DNA of 9,925 nt from Woeseia sp. (GCA_018701055.1 JABIUH010000053.1:1-9925), one strand, 5' to 3'. Numbered from the stretch's first letter, positions 1-6,855 are shown. Made by a program: numbers and translations. The notes: a model not told the origin generated them from the sequence alone.

Positions 1-10
1 AAAAAACGAA

Positions 11-1057
11 TCAAGCATTCAATTCTAGTTCCGGTCGACCAGATACGCCTGCGAGCCGTTCTGTTGCCGCATTCCATTCATCGCTTGCCAGTAAAGTCTC
101 GCGCAAAACCTGGCCAGTGCCGTGTAATCGTGCCAGCCGCACTAGCGACAAGGGATTCGAATAGTCTCGTAAAGCTGCTACCGCGGCTTGTGCGGCGAGA
201 CGGTCGTTGCAGATAAGAACCATGTCGCAACCAGCCTCAAGCGCCAGCTGTGCCCGCGTTGCCATCGATCCAAATTGACGCGTCGCCTTCATGCTGAGGT
301 CATCACAAAAAACGGCGCCGTCGTAGCGCAGCTGATCGCGTAACTGGTTCTGAATCCAATAGGCAGAGAATCCCGCTGGAATCGCGTCCAGCTCGGCATA
401 CACGATGTGAGCCAGCATGACCCCTGCCAATCGTCGGGTTCCAATCAAGCGCTCATACGGGCGCATGTCATCCAAGAGGTCTCCGTAACTACGCCGATCA
501 ACGGGCAGTTGTTCATGTGAATCTGGTACGACCGCGCCATGGCCTGGAAAGTGCTTTGCAACGCTCGACATTCCACCCTCGCGCAAACCGCGACAGAATT
601 CGCTCGCGAGATCAGCTACGACGGTCGGCGATCGGTGGAAGGCGCGATTACCGATTATCTCACTCACGCCCCAGTCTAAATCTACGCATGGAGAGAAGGA
701 AAGATCGATGTCCATGGCGCGTAATTCTGAAGCGACCATCCATCCGGCCGTTTGCGCCAAGGACTTGGCTGCATCCGCATCACGGTCATACGCCCGACCG
801 AGGTCCCGCATCGGCGGTATCGCGGTAAAGCCATCGCGAAATCGTTGTACACGACCGCCTTCGTGATCGACTGCGACAAGCAAGGGTGGTGTCCGCACGG
901 CACGAATCGCCGCGACCAGATCAGACAATTGTGAGGGCGACGCATAGTTGCGAGCGAACAGGATAACGCCGCCCACCGCCGGCTCTCGCAAAATCTCACG
1001 ATCCGCCGACGACAATGAATGCCCGTCTATGTCCAGCATGACTGGTCCCAAAGCCAT
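11..1057 (-). CDS. nagZ: Beta-N-acetylhexosaminidase NagZ (glycoside hydrolase family 3)
   Basis: NagZ is a cytoplasmic enzyme of peptidoglycan recycling. It removes N-acetylglucosamine from GlcNAc-1,6-anhydro-muropeptides, and in bacteria with AmpC its products influence beta-lactamase induction. The product has 348 residues from the ATG, or 346 from the likely TTG start at 1051; E. coli NagZ has 341. Visible motifs are GPVMLDIDG at the start, VAVDHEGGRVQRF (61-73), GNRAF (136-140), and KHFPGHG (168-174) followed by DSH at 179-181, the Asp-His general acid/base dyad on a mobile loop. The nucleophile Asp, probably Asp253, lies in FCDDLSMKA (250-258). No signal peptide is present, as expected. 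It is the last gene of the run, 61 bases after rlmD. I give the longer ATG form as the outer limit. Function is secure. Confidence 0.96.
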   Translation of the reverse strand: MALGPVMLDIDGHSLSSADREILREPAVGGVILFARNYASPSQLSDLVAAIRAVRTPPLLVAVDHEGGRVQRFRDGFTAIPPMRDLGRAYDRDADAAKSLAQTAGWMVASELRAMDIDLSFSPCVDLDWGVSEIIGNRAFHRSPTVVADLASEFCRGLREGGMSSVAKHFPGHGAVVPDSHEQLPVDRRSYGDLLDDMRPYERLIGTRRLAGVMLAHIVYAELDAIPAGFSAYWIQNQLRDQLRYDGAVFCDDLSMKATRQFGSMATRAQLALEAGCDMVLICNDRLAAQAAVAALRDYSNPLSLVRLARLHGTGQVLRETLLASDEWNAATERLAGVSGRPELELNA

Positions 1058-1058
1058 T

Positions 1059-1062
1059 CTCC
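1059..1062 (-). promoter_or_regulatory. Shine-Dalgarno core that bears on the nagZ start
   Basis: GGAG on the minus strand ends only 1 base before the ATG at 1057-1055 but 7 bases before the in-frame TTG at 1051-1049. The second distance is the normal one. Starting at TTG gives a protein beginning (M)GPVMLD, which matches the E. coli NagZ N-terminus, so TTG is probably the real start. Confidence 0.5.
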
Positions 1063-1108
1063 AAGATTAGCCCGAATGATGGTCGAGTAACAGCGGCGAC
1101 GCAGCCGT

Positions 1109-1121
1109 TAGTGGTCCACTA
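1109..1121 (-). other. 13-base palindrome at the rlmD stop codon
   Basis: TAGTGGTCCACTA is a perfect palindrome around one central base and includes the rlmD TAG. The adjacent bases CGGC and GCCG (1095-1108 region) can form a second small stem. No T-run follows on the transcribed strand, so this is not a typical intrinsic terminator. It lies in the 61-base rlmD-nagZ gap and may only affect mRNA folding or the handover of ribosomes. Confidence 0.3.
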
Positions 1122-2465
1122 GCTCACTTTCTCAAATACCGCTATAGATTCCACGTGACCGGTATGTGGGAACATGTCGATGATCCCCGCTGCTGACAAG
1201 CGGTAGCCCTGCTCTCGCACCAAAACTCCTGCATCTCGAGCCAACGTGCCAGGATGGCAAGAAACATACACAATCCGCTCTGGACCGATCCTGGCCATAT
1301 TAGCGACGATCGCTTCTGCGCCACTGCGCGCAGGATCCAGCAATACTTTATCCCAATCTTCCTTTATCCAACGGTCGTTACCGTCGACCAACGATAGGTC
1401 CGCCGTTCGAAACTCGCAATTCTCGATTTTGTTATGAGTCGCATTGAATCGCCCGCGATCCACCTGCAGCTGCTCAACCTCAAGCGCTAATACGGCAGCC
1501 GCGCGACGGGCCAATGGCAATGAAAAATTGCCTATGCCGCAGTACAAATCCAGAATTCGGTCGGTATTGGACACCTGGAGCAACTCGATAGCCTTCGCCA
1601 CCATCAATCGATTGACCGGAGCGTTCACCTGAACAAAATCGGTTGCCCTAAATTCAATCTCCACCTCGAATTCGGGCAAGGAATATCGCAGCGCTTGATA
1701 AGTCGAATCATCCAGCGGACTTGCAGTCCCGAGGCCACCGGTTTGCAAAGCAATTTGAACGTTGTGAGTCACGCCAAACTGGCGCAACAGACTGGTGTCC
1801 GCATCGGTTGGCAGATCGAGTACCCGAAACAAAAGAGTCGTCGCATTATCCGCCACGGCAACTTCAATCTGCGGTAAGCGCGCACGAATACTCAATTGCC
1901 CGATGAGCTCACTTAAGACATCGAGCAATCCGTCCACTGGCTGCGCGAGCACCTCACAGCGATGCATGTCACAAACGTAGGGGGCATGGGCCTCCCTAAA
2001 TCCGACTAGCACACGGCCCTTCGCAGGAACGTCTTTGACGCCAAGCCTTGCGCGACGACGATAATTCCAACTGCCCTCCGCCCCCGGATTGAAGACTGGA
2101 TCCAACCACTCGTCGGGCACGACCTGGCCGATACGCTCCAAATTATCCCGCAGCGTTCCTGCTTTGATTGCCCGTTGATCGTCAGGTGATAAATGCTGCA
2201 GCGAACAGCCGCCACAATTACCGAACGCCGCACAGCGCGGCTCAATCCGCAGCGGCGACGCTTCGATCACCTCGAGAAGCTCAGCCTCATCGTAGTTGCG
2301 GTGTCGCTTACGCCGCTGAAACATGACTGTCTCACCTTGCAATGCGCCGGCAACAAAAACCTTTTTGCCTTCGACTGCGACAATCCCCTTGCCATCATGG
2401 CTAATGCCATCGATCTCGGCCGTTTCCGGCTCGCGCTGTTTCGCCTTCTTTCGTGAACGAGACAT
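1119..2465 (-). CDS. rlmD: 23S rRNA (uracil-1939-C5) methyltransferase, iron-sulfur enzyme
   Basis: RlmD (formerly RumA) uses S-adenosylmethionine to make m5U1939 in 23S rRNA. The 448-residue protein begins with a basic tail and a TRAM RNA-binding domain (about 15-68). A [4Fe-4S] cluster motif follows, with Cys78, Cys84 and Cys87 in the CxxxxxCxxC pattern and a fourth cysteine probably Cys170. The Rossmann-like domain has the SAM motif LDLYCGIGNFSLPLA at 305-319, LLDPARSGAE near 375-384, the nucleophile Cys403 in YVSCHPGTLARD, and the base Glu439 in PHTGHVES. E. coli has SCNP where this protein has SCHP. The conserved cluster cysteines and the HTGHVES ending favour RlmD over RlmC or TrmA. The ATG lies 5 bases after the exonuclease stop with only a weak Shine-Dalgarno site, so coupling is likely. 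Confidence 0.95.
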   Translation of the reverse strand: MSRSRKKAKQREPETAEIDGISHDGKGIVAVEGKKVFVAGALQGETVMFQRRKRHRNYDEAELLEVIEASPLRIEPRCAAFGNCGGCSLQHLSPDDQRAIKAGTLRDNLERIGQVVPDEWLDPVFNPGAEGSWNYRRRARLGVKDVPAKGRVLVGFREAHAPYVCDMHRCEVLAQPVDGLLDVLSELIGQLSIRARLPQIEVAVADNATTLLFRVLDLPTDADTSLLRQFGVTHNVQIALQTGGLGTASPLDDSTYQALRYSLPEFEVEIEFRATDFVQVNAPVNRLMVAKAIELLQVSNTDRILDLYCGIGNFSLPLARRAAAVLALEVEQLQVDRGRFNATHNKIENCEFRTADLSLVDGNDRWIKEDWDKVLLDPARSGAEAIVANMARIGPERIVYVSCHPGTLARDAGVLVREQGYRLSAAGIIDMFPHTGHVESIAVFEKVS

Positions 2466-2470
2466 AGGAT

Positions 2471-3244
2471 CTAGCCTGCTGCCCAGGCAGCTAGAAATTC
2501 GTTTAGGTGCGGTCGATCCATGTCTGCCAAAGTTGTACGTACGAGTTCAAACTCGCGCTCAAGTGCCGCATCATCGAGGTTGCCGCGCATATATTCGAAG
2601 CGCAGATACACCAGGTAAGTATTCAGCACATCCGATTCGCAATAATCACGAATATCGTCAATGCCTCCATCCAGCCAGCATTGCCACACCTTATCGCCAC
2701 TCATTCCAAGCTTGCCGGGAAACCCCAGCATTACCGCGATCTGATCGAGGCTAGCCCGGCCGCGCATTTGAAAGCCCGCTAAAACATCCATCAGATCGAT
2801 GTGTCGCCAATGAAAGCGGCTCAGATAGTTGCTGTAGCGAAACTCACGGTCTGAATCACCCATTTCCCAGTAACGTGGCGCCTGAATGCCGTGCTTCAGC
2901 GCCCGATAATGTAATACCGGCAAATCGAAGCCGCTGCCATTCCAGGACACGAGGTCCGGGGAATAACGCTCAATGCCCGCGTAAAAGCGCCGAATGATCT
3001 CAGCCTCATCGGCATCGCGATCACCCAGCGTCCAGACGCGAAACGAGTCTCCGGTGCGAAGTGCGACCGAGATCGCGACAATCTGCTGTTGATGCAGCGG
3101 TAAGAATTCATTGCCGGTTGCCTGCTGCCGCTTAAAACTCATCGCGGTGCCAACATCCTGGTCCGACAGATCGTCCAGTTGCCACATTTTTCGACCAAAC
3201 TCCACATCTGGAATGGTCTCGATATCAAAGGAAAAACAATGCAT
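2471..3244 (-). CDS. Predicted DEDDy 3'-5' exonuclease, PolB exonuclease-like
   Basis: This 257-residue protein matches the family of stand-alone 3'-5' exonucleases related to the proofreading domain of B-family DNA polymerases (the DNA_pol_B_exo2 / COG3298 type). The DEDDy residues are visible. ExoI is FDIET with Asp7 and Glu9, ExoII is SWNGSGFDLPVL with Asp107, and ExoIII is YCESD with Tyr201 and Asp205. HIDLMDVL at 148-155 fits the strand before ExoIII. There is no polymerase domain, signal peptide or membrane segment, so it is a cytoplasmic nuclease. Substrate and partners are unknown; single-stranded DNA trimming is inferred from the family. The start is ATG (3244), 18 bases after acpS, without a clear Shine-Dalgarno site. 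It ends 5 bases before rlmD, so the two are probably co-transcribed. The family call is strong, the biological role open. Confidence 0.9.
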   Translation of the reverse strand: MHCFSFDIETIPDVEFGRKMWQLDDLSDQDVGTAMSFKRQQATGNEFLPLHQQQIVAISVALRTGDSFRVWTLGDRDADEAEIIRRFYAGIERYSPDLVSWNGSGFDLPVLHYRALKHGIQAPRYWEMGDSDREFRYSNYLSRFHWRHIDLMDVLAGFQMRGRASLDQIAVMLGFPGKLGMSGDKVWQCWLDGGIDDIRDYCESDVLNTYLVYLRFEYMRGNLDDAALEREFELVRTTLADMDRPHLNEFLAAWAAG

Positions 3245-3275
3245 TAGGTGACTTTATTAAAGTTAATTAATTGAT
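3245..3275 (-). promoter_or_regulatory. AT-rich junction between acpS and the exonuclease gene
   Basis: The last acpS codons and the following 18 bases are almost all A and T, in contrast to the flanking coding DNA. They include TTAATTAA and the small inverted repeat ACTTT-ATT-AAAGT (3251-3263). On the minus strand TTTAAT could serve as a -10 element, but the hexamer 17 bases upstream (CGTAAA) is a poor -35. No good Shine-Dalgarno site precedes the exonuclease ATG. The coupled ATGA chain ends here. A weak internal promoter or a processing point is possible but unproven. Confidence 0.2.
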
Positions 3276-3658
3276 TGGTTTACGCGCATTACGACTGCGA
3301 AAGCGAGAATGAGGCCGGCATCGTCCGTCAGACTGACATGCCCTTCGCCGATACCGAGCTTTGTACAGAGGCGCTGACCGCGCGCTGACCAAATGATGTC
3401 GGGTTTGCCCCATTCATTGTTTACGACGCCCACATCGCGGATCCAGATACCTTGCGCGAACCCGGTACCCATGGCTTTGACCGTGGCCTCTTTTGCCGCG
3501 AATCGCATTGCCAGAAAACGCACTGGCATCTTATTCTTTTCGAAAAGCACACGCTCCTCGTCCATTAACAACCGGTCGACGAAATGATCGCCGAAGCGCT
3601 CATAGGTCGCCTGAATTCGTGAGAGTTCAACGAGATCGGTGCCAACTCCGAATATCAT
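3263..3658 (-). CDS. acpS: Holo-[acyl-carrier-protein] synthase
   Basis: AcpS transfers the 4'-phosphopantetheine arm from coenzyme A to a serine of apo-acyl carrier protein, which switches on fatty-acid synthesis. The 131-residue product has the family length (E. coli 126). It shows the N-terminal GVGTDLVELSRI (4-15) with the Mg-binding Asp8, and RFAAKEATVKAMGTG (52-66) with the metal ligand Glu57 and the adjacent Lys56. GHVSLTDD, near residue 106, is the late conserved strand. The ATG overlaps the pdxJ TGA (ATGA, 3655-3658). The C-terminus, ending NQSIN, is encoded by unusually AT-rich DNA that continues into the 18-base gap before the next gene. Identity is secure. Confidence 0.97.
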   Translation of the reverse strand: MIFGVGTDLVELSRIQATYERFGDHFVDRLLMDEERVLFEKNKMPVRFLAMRFAAKEATVKAMGTGFAQGIWIRDVGVVNNEWGKPDIIWSARGQRLCTKLGIGEGHVSLTDDAGLILAFAVVMRVNQSIN

Positions 3659-4395
3659 TTCGGCGCTCCATCACGCGCCGCATGCATGATGCGCTTCATC
3701 TCGCTCACCGCGTGCGGCAACCCATCAAATACCGCTCGAGCAACAATCGCATGGCCAATATTGAGTTCCACGACTTCTGGCAAGACTGCGATTGCACTAA
3801 CATTTTCGTAGTGCAACCCATGACCCGCATTAATAATTAGTCCGCGTTCGTCTCCATAACGAGCCGCAAATGCCACTCGTGCGAGCTCCTCTTCCTGAGC
3901 AATACCGCTCGCATCGGCGTAGGTACCAGTGTGTAGCTCAACCACTGGAGCACCCGCTTCCTTGGCGGCATCAAGCTGCGCCGCTTCCGGATCGATAAAA
4001 AGTGATACTCGGATATTTTTCTCGGCTAGAAGTCGACAGGCCTCGGCAACCTTGTCGAACTGACCGACCACATCAAGCCCGCCCTCCGTGGTCAGCTCCT
4101 CGCGCTTTTCGGGAACGAGACAGCAATCGCTGGGTTGCAGGTCTCGTGCGATTGCGACCATCTCTTCCGTGACCGCCATCTCGAAGTTGATATGCGTCTG
4201 CATCCGCTGCTGCAGCCGACACAAGTCATGATCCTGAATATGTCGGCGATCTTCGCGAAGGTGCAAAGTAATGCTATCGGCACCGGCAATTTCAGCCATC
4301 AACGCCGCTTCCACCGGATCAGGATAGTCTGTGCCACGGGCCTGACGTAATGTCGCGACGTGATCGACGTTGACCCCCAGATAGATGGCGTTCAT
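3655..4395 (-). CDS. pdxJ: Pyridoxine 5'-phosphate synthase
   Basis: PdxJ closes the ring of vitamin B6 in the DXP-dependent pathway, condensing 1-deoxy-D-xylulose 5-phosphate with 3-amino-2-oxopropyl phosphate to give pyridoxine 5'-phosphate in the cytoplasm. The 246-residue protein is a TIM barrel of the expected length (E. coli 243). It shows GVNVDHVATLRQAR (7-20), HLREDRRHI (45-53) with the catalytic His45, Glu72, LVPEKREELTTEGG (93-106), ELHTG (153-157), NAGHGLHYEN (189-198) with His192, and the phosphate-binding ELNIGHAIVA near 210-219. All the active-site residues I know for the family are present. It overlaps recO upstream and acpS downstream by 4 bases each. The pdxJ-acpS pairing is conserved in gammaproteobacteria. 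Confidence 0.98.
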   Translation of the reverse strand: MNAIYLGVNVDHVATLRQARGTDYPDPVEAALMAEIAGADSITLHLREDRRHIQDHDLCRLQQRMQTHINFEMAVTEEMVAIARDLQPSDCCLVPEKREELTTEGGLDVVGQFDKVAEACRLLAEKNIRVSLFIDPEAAQLDAAKEAGAPVVELHTGTYADASGIAQEEELARVAFAARYGDERGLIINAGHGLHYENVSAIAVLPEVVELNIGHAIVARAVFDGLPHAVSEMKRIMHAARDGAPK

Positions 4396-5132
4396 TTTCT
4401 TTCCTGTGTACTGCCGCTCTGACGCATTTCCATGAGCACTTTGCGACTTTTCAATTCTTTACCGTTGAGATGCCAGGCGATTACCTGGCGTAACAAACGG
4501 TTCGCGTTTTTTAAGACCAGCGGATCCGAGAATGCCTGCTCGCGAATGGCAATGAGCTCTGTTCCCGTAAATATCATCGGACCTTCACCGCCGGTCACTG
4601 GCACTGGCCCAAGTTCGATTCGATACTCGTAGCGTCGGTTCGCGTCGAGTTCCGCATCCGATTCCGTATCATGATCCAGATTGAGCCCGTAGCCAAGCAG
4701 GCGCAGCAACTCCATCTCAAAACGCCGCAAGACCGCCGCGACGTCTGCTTCCCGATTGAGTGTTTCAATCGTTTTTTGGTAAGCCGAAAATATGTCCGTT
4801 TGTGGATCATGTTTGTGAAGTAAATTCAGCAATAGCTCGTTGATGTAATACGCCGACAACAACGCATCGCCAGAAAGGGAAATCGGGGCACCATTCATTT
4901 CAGCGCCGGTCAGCGTGCCCAAGTCAGACCGAATGAACCAGGACATTTGTACTGGCAGAAAGGGGCGAAGATACCCTTTCAGCTTCGAATTTGCCGAGCG
5001 GCTTCCGCGCGCGACCAACGACAACCGTCCGTAGTCACGACTAATGATATCGAGAATTCTACTGGTATCGCGAAACGGTCGGTGATGTAGCAGCCAGGCG
5101 GGTTGATTTTGTACCCGCTTTGGTGCCGTCAT
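4392..5132 (-). CDS. recO: DNA repair protein RecO
   Basis: RecO works with RecR (and RecF) to load RecA onto SSB-coated single-stranded DNA and to anneal strands in gap repair. The 246-residue protein begins with an OB-fold of about 80 residues that includes the typical WLLHHRPFRDTSRILDI (13-29) and YGRLSLVARGSR (34-45). A helical C-terminal domain follows, with YYINELLLNLL at 95-105 and RRFEMELLRLLGYGL further on. I see no four-cysteine zinc cluster, as in other gammaproteobacterial RecO proteins. The ATG start overlaps the era stop (ATGA, 5129-5132), and the TGA stop overlaps the pdxJ start (4392-4395), so it sits in the middle of a translationally coupled chain. RecO diverges quickly between lineages, but these motifs and the context make the call firm. 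Confidence 0.96.
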   Translation of the reverse strand: MTAPKRVQNQPAWLLHHRPFRDTSRILDIISRDYGRLSLVARGSRSANSKLKGYLRPFLPVQMSWFIRSDLGTLTGAEMNGAPISLSGDALLSAYYINELLLNLLHKHDPQTDIFSAYQKTIETLNREADVAAVLRRFEMELLRLLGYGLNLDHDTESDAELDANRRYEYRIELGPVPVTGGEGPMIFTGTELIAIREQAFSDPLVLKNANRLLRQVIAWHLNGKELKSRKVLMEMRQSGSTQERK

Positions 5133-6028
5133 GGAGACTCGTAGCCTAGCCGCAGTAAATCTTGTTCGTTGTCCGCCCAGTTGTCTTTAACTTTCACCCA
5201 AAGAGCCAGATGCACCGGCACTTTGTATCTTTCTTTTAGTTCAAGGCGGGCTGATCGGCCGACTTTTTTGAGTAGCCCACCACCTTTTCCGACGACAATG
5301 CCTTTTTGGCTGTCCCGCTCAACCCAAATGATCGCGTTGATCTCAACACCATGCTCGCCCCGTTGCATTGTTTCAATTTGAACCGTCAGGCCATACGGAA
5401 TTTCCTGCTGCACCGCCAGAGTCAGTTTCTCTCGTATCGTTTCGGCAACGTGAAAGTTTTCGCTACGATCGGTCAGCATCTCTTCTGGAAACAGCGGCTC
5501 CGAGGGCGGCAGGAAGTCGGGTACCAGTGCTGTCAAACGATCAAGGTTGTCGTGCTTTTGCGCCGAAATCGGTATCACTTCGTTGAAATCCCTCCGAGCC
5601 GACATCGCGCTAAGCGCAGTGAGCAACCGTTCACGTGGATGAATTTTATCGATCTTATTGAGCAACGCAATGACGGGTGCTGACACATCGGCGAGACGCT
5701 CTAGGACGTCTTGATCCTCGTCGGTCCAGCGCGTCGCCTCTGTCATGAAAAGCACGACATCGGCATCGACCAACGCATTCACCGCAGTTCGGTTCATTAA
5801 ACGATTCATCGCCTTATTCGCCTTGCGATGAATGCCAGGCGTGTCGACATAAATAACCTGGTACTCCTCGTGGGAATCCACACCAAGAATTCTGTGCCGC
5901 GTCGTTTGCGGCTTTGATGTAACAATACTCACTTTATTGCCGAGAATGGTATTGATCAACGTGGACTTACCCACATTGGGACGGCCGACAACAGCAACAA
6001 AACCACAGCGGTAAGGAACGTCGGACAT
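5129..6028 (-). CDS. era: GTPase Era, 16S rRNA-binding ribosome assembly factor
   Basis: Era binds the 3' end of 16S rRNA and the 30S subunit late in assembly and couples ribosome maturation to cell-cycle progress. The 299-residue protein has an N-terminal Ras-like GTPase domain with G1 GRPNVGKS at 15-22, the switch-I threonines in PQTTRHR at 40-46, G3 DTPG at 62-65, G4 NKID at 124-127 and G5 SAQ at 155-157. It ends in a KH RNA-binding domain with the VVGKGG loop around 245-250, followed by LLKKVGRSARLELKERY. The length matches E. coli Era (301 residues). The ATG start is 2 bases after the rnc stop, and the TGA stop overlaps the recO start within ATGA. The link with rnc is functional, since both act on 16S rRNA. 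Identity is secure. Confidence 0.98.
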   Translation of the reverse strand: MSDVPYRCGFVAVVGRPNVGKSTLINTILGNKVSIVTSKPQTTRHRILGVDSHEEYQVIYVDTPGIHRKANKAMNRLMNRTAVNALVDADVVLFMTEATRWTDEDQDVLERLADVSAPVIALLNKIDKIHPRERLLTALSAMSARRDFNEVIPISAQKHDNLDRLTALVPDFLPPSEPLFPEEMLTDRSENFHVAETIREKLTLAVQQEIPYGLTVQIETMQRGEHGVEINAIIWVERDSQKGIVVGKGGGLLKKVGRSARLELKERYKVPVHLALWVKVKDNWADNEQDLLRLGYESP

Positions 6029-6030
6029 GC

Positions 6031-6711
6031 TTACTCTACCGCCTCTATTTGTTCCAACATGTTTGCTGCAGCTTCCTGCTCAGCATCGCGCCGCGTCGTT
6101 CCAGCGCCGAGTGTTTTTAAGTCCAGCGCCGAGATCGTGCAACTAGATTCAAAGAACTGCTTGTGGGCTTTTCCGGTTACTTTTTCAATTGCATATTCGG
6201 GCAACGCAAGTTTCTGGCCTTGAATATGTTCCTGCAATCGTGACTTAGGGTCACGCAGTTCAGCCGTTTCGGGGAGCGTCCTGATGCGATCCTCAAAGGC
6301 TTTGTGAATGACTTTCCGTGCCGCATCCAAATTCGCATCCAGGTAAATCGCTCCGAACAACGCCTCAACGGTATCAGCGAGAATGGAAGCCCTTCGATGT
6401 CCGCCCGTCTTCTTTTCTCCCGAACCGAGAATGAGGTGCTCGCCAAGACCCATCTCAAGCCCTAATTCGCCGAGCGTCGTATCTTTTACCAATGTCGAAC
6501 GCAGTCGACTCAGTCTACCTTCACTGGACTCGGGACGTTTCTCATACACCATTTCAGAGATAACCAACTGCAACACTGAATCGCCCAAAAACTCGAGACG
6601 TTCATTATTGTCGCCCGCGGCACTCCGATGCGTTAACGCTTGTTTCAGTAGCGTCTCGTCAGCAAACTCATAGTGCAGTGATTGTTTTAGCCAGGCTGTG
6701 GCGCTTTCCAA
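6031..6711 (-). CDS. rnc: Ribonuclease III
   Basis: RNase III is a dimeric Mg-dependent endonuclease that cuts double-stranded RNA, processing the rRNA precursor and structured mRNAs. With a TTG start at 6711 the protein has 226 residues, the same length as the E. coli enzyme. The signature NERLEFLGD is at 36-44, with metal ligands expected at Glu40, Asp44, Asp113 (in ADTVEA) and Glu116. A double-stranded-RNA-binding domain covers about 155-226, with KSRLQEHIQG near its start and RRDAEQEAA near its end. The frame stays open upstream to another TTG at 6816, which would add 35 residues (261 in all) with no counterpart in the family. I prefer 6711 on length and alignment, although its Shine-Dalgarno site is weak. 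The stop is 2 bases from era. The function is certain, the start uncertain. Confidence 0.95.
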   Translation of the reverse strand: MESATAWLKQSLHYEFADETLLKQALTHRSAAGDNNERLEFLGDSVLQLVISEMVYEKRPESSEGRLSRLRSTLVKDTTLGELGLEMGLGEHLILGSGEKKTGGHRRASILADTVEALFGAIYLDANLDAARKVIHKAFEDRIRTLPETAELRDPKSRLQEHIQGQKLALPEYAIEKVTGKAHKQFFESSCTISALDLKTLGAGTTRRDAEQEAAANMLEQIEAVE

Positions 6712-6721
6712 TTTCTTACGC

Positions 6722-6808
6722 TCAGAGGGGGGATTTTCTGCACGCGAGTATAGTGGTTTTACGAATGAGTCGCTCGCAAAGCGTGCGGCGACCAAACAGG
6801 CCAGACAT
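6722..6808 (-). CDS. Possible 28-codon leader ORF upstream of rnc
   Basis: An ATG at 6808-6806 opens a 28-codon frame ending in TGA at 6722, ten bases before the likely rnc start. It lies +1 relative to the rnc frame. The product would begin MSGLFGRRTLCERL and be basic. An AAGAAGG at 6821-6827 sits 12 bases upstream. Because AAGG matches the 5' part of the Shine-Dalgarno consensus, its effective distance is close to optimal. I recognise no family. It could be a translated leader peptide that delivers ribosomes to rnc, or chance. No homology or codon-usage evidence supports it. Confidence 0.2.
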   Translation of the reverse strand: MSGLFGRRTLCERLIRKTTILACRKSPL

Positions 6809-6846
6809 GCCCGCAAAAAACCTTCTTGTGATTAATCTGTCCTGGC
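6800..6846 (-). promoter_or_regulatory. Possible stem-loop in the rnc leader
   Basis: TGTCCTGGC (6838-6846) can pair with GCCAGACA (6800-6807), giving 8 base pairs with one bulged base around a loop of 30 bases. The loop contains the AAGAAGG Shine-Dalgarno-like element, and the 3' arm overlaps the ATG of the small ORF. In E. coli the rnc leader folds into a hairpin that RNase III itself cuts, lowering its own expression. Whether this different structure plays the same role is inference from position alone. Confidence 0.25.
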
Positions 6847-6855
6847 GCAGAAGAT

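Noticed and set aside
1..28. Possible intrinsic terminator just after nagZ: weak GAAT/ATTC stem followed by six Ts on the minus strand.
   Set aside because: The stem is only 4 AT-rich base pairs, lies inside the last nagZ codons, and the T-run is cut by the window edge, so it cannot be judged.
401..403. SCHP instead of SCNP around the catalytic cysteine of RlmD (residues 402-405) as a possible inactivating change.
   Set aside because: The nucleophile Cys403 and the proline are kept, and the Asn position is, as far as I recall, variable among homologues. The rest of the active site is intact. The coordinates given here are protein residue numbers of the motif, not bases.
2323..2754. A plus-strand open frame of 143 codons across the rlmD-exonuclease junction, and a similar 150-codon frame at 8451-8903 inside lepA.
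   Set aside because: Both lie antisense to well-conserved genes, show no recognisable motifs and have low-complexity basic translations typical of shadow frames.
6747..6752. TATACT on the minus strand as the -10 box of an rnc promoter.
   Set aside because: No acceptable -35 hexamer lies 16-18 bases upstream; the nearest candidate, TTGCGA, is 21 bases away. One hexamer alone is expected by chance.
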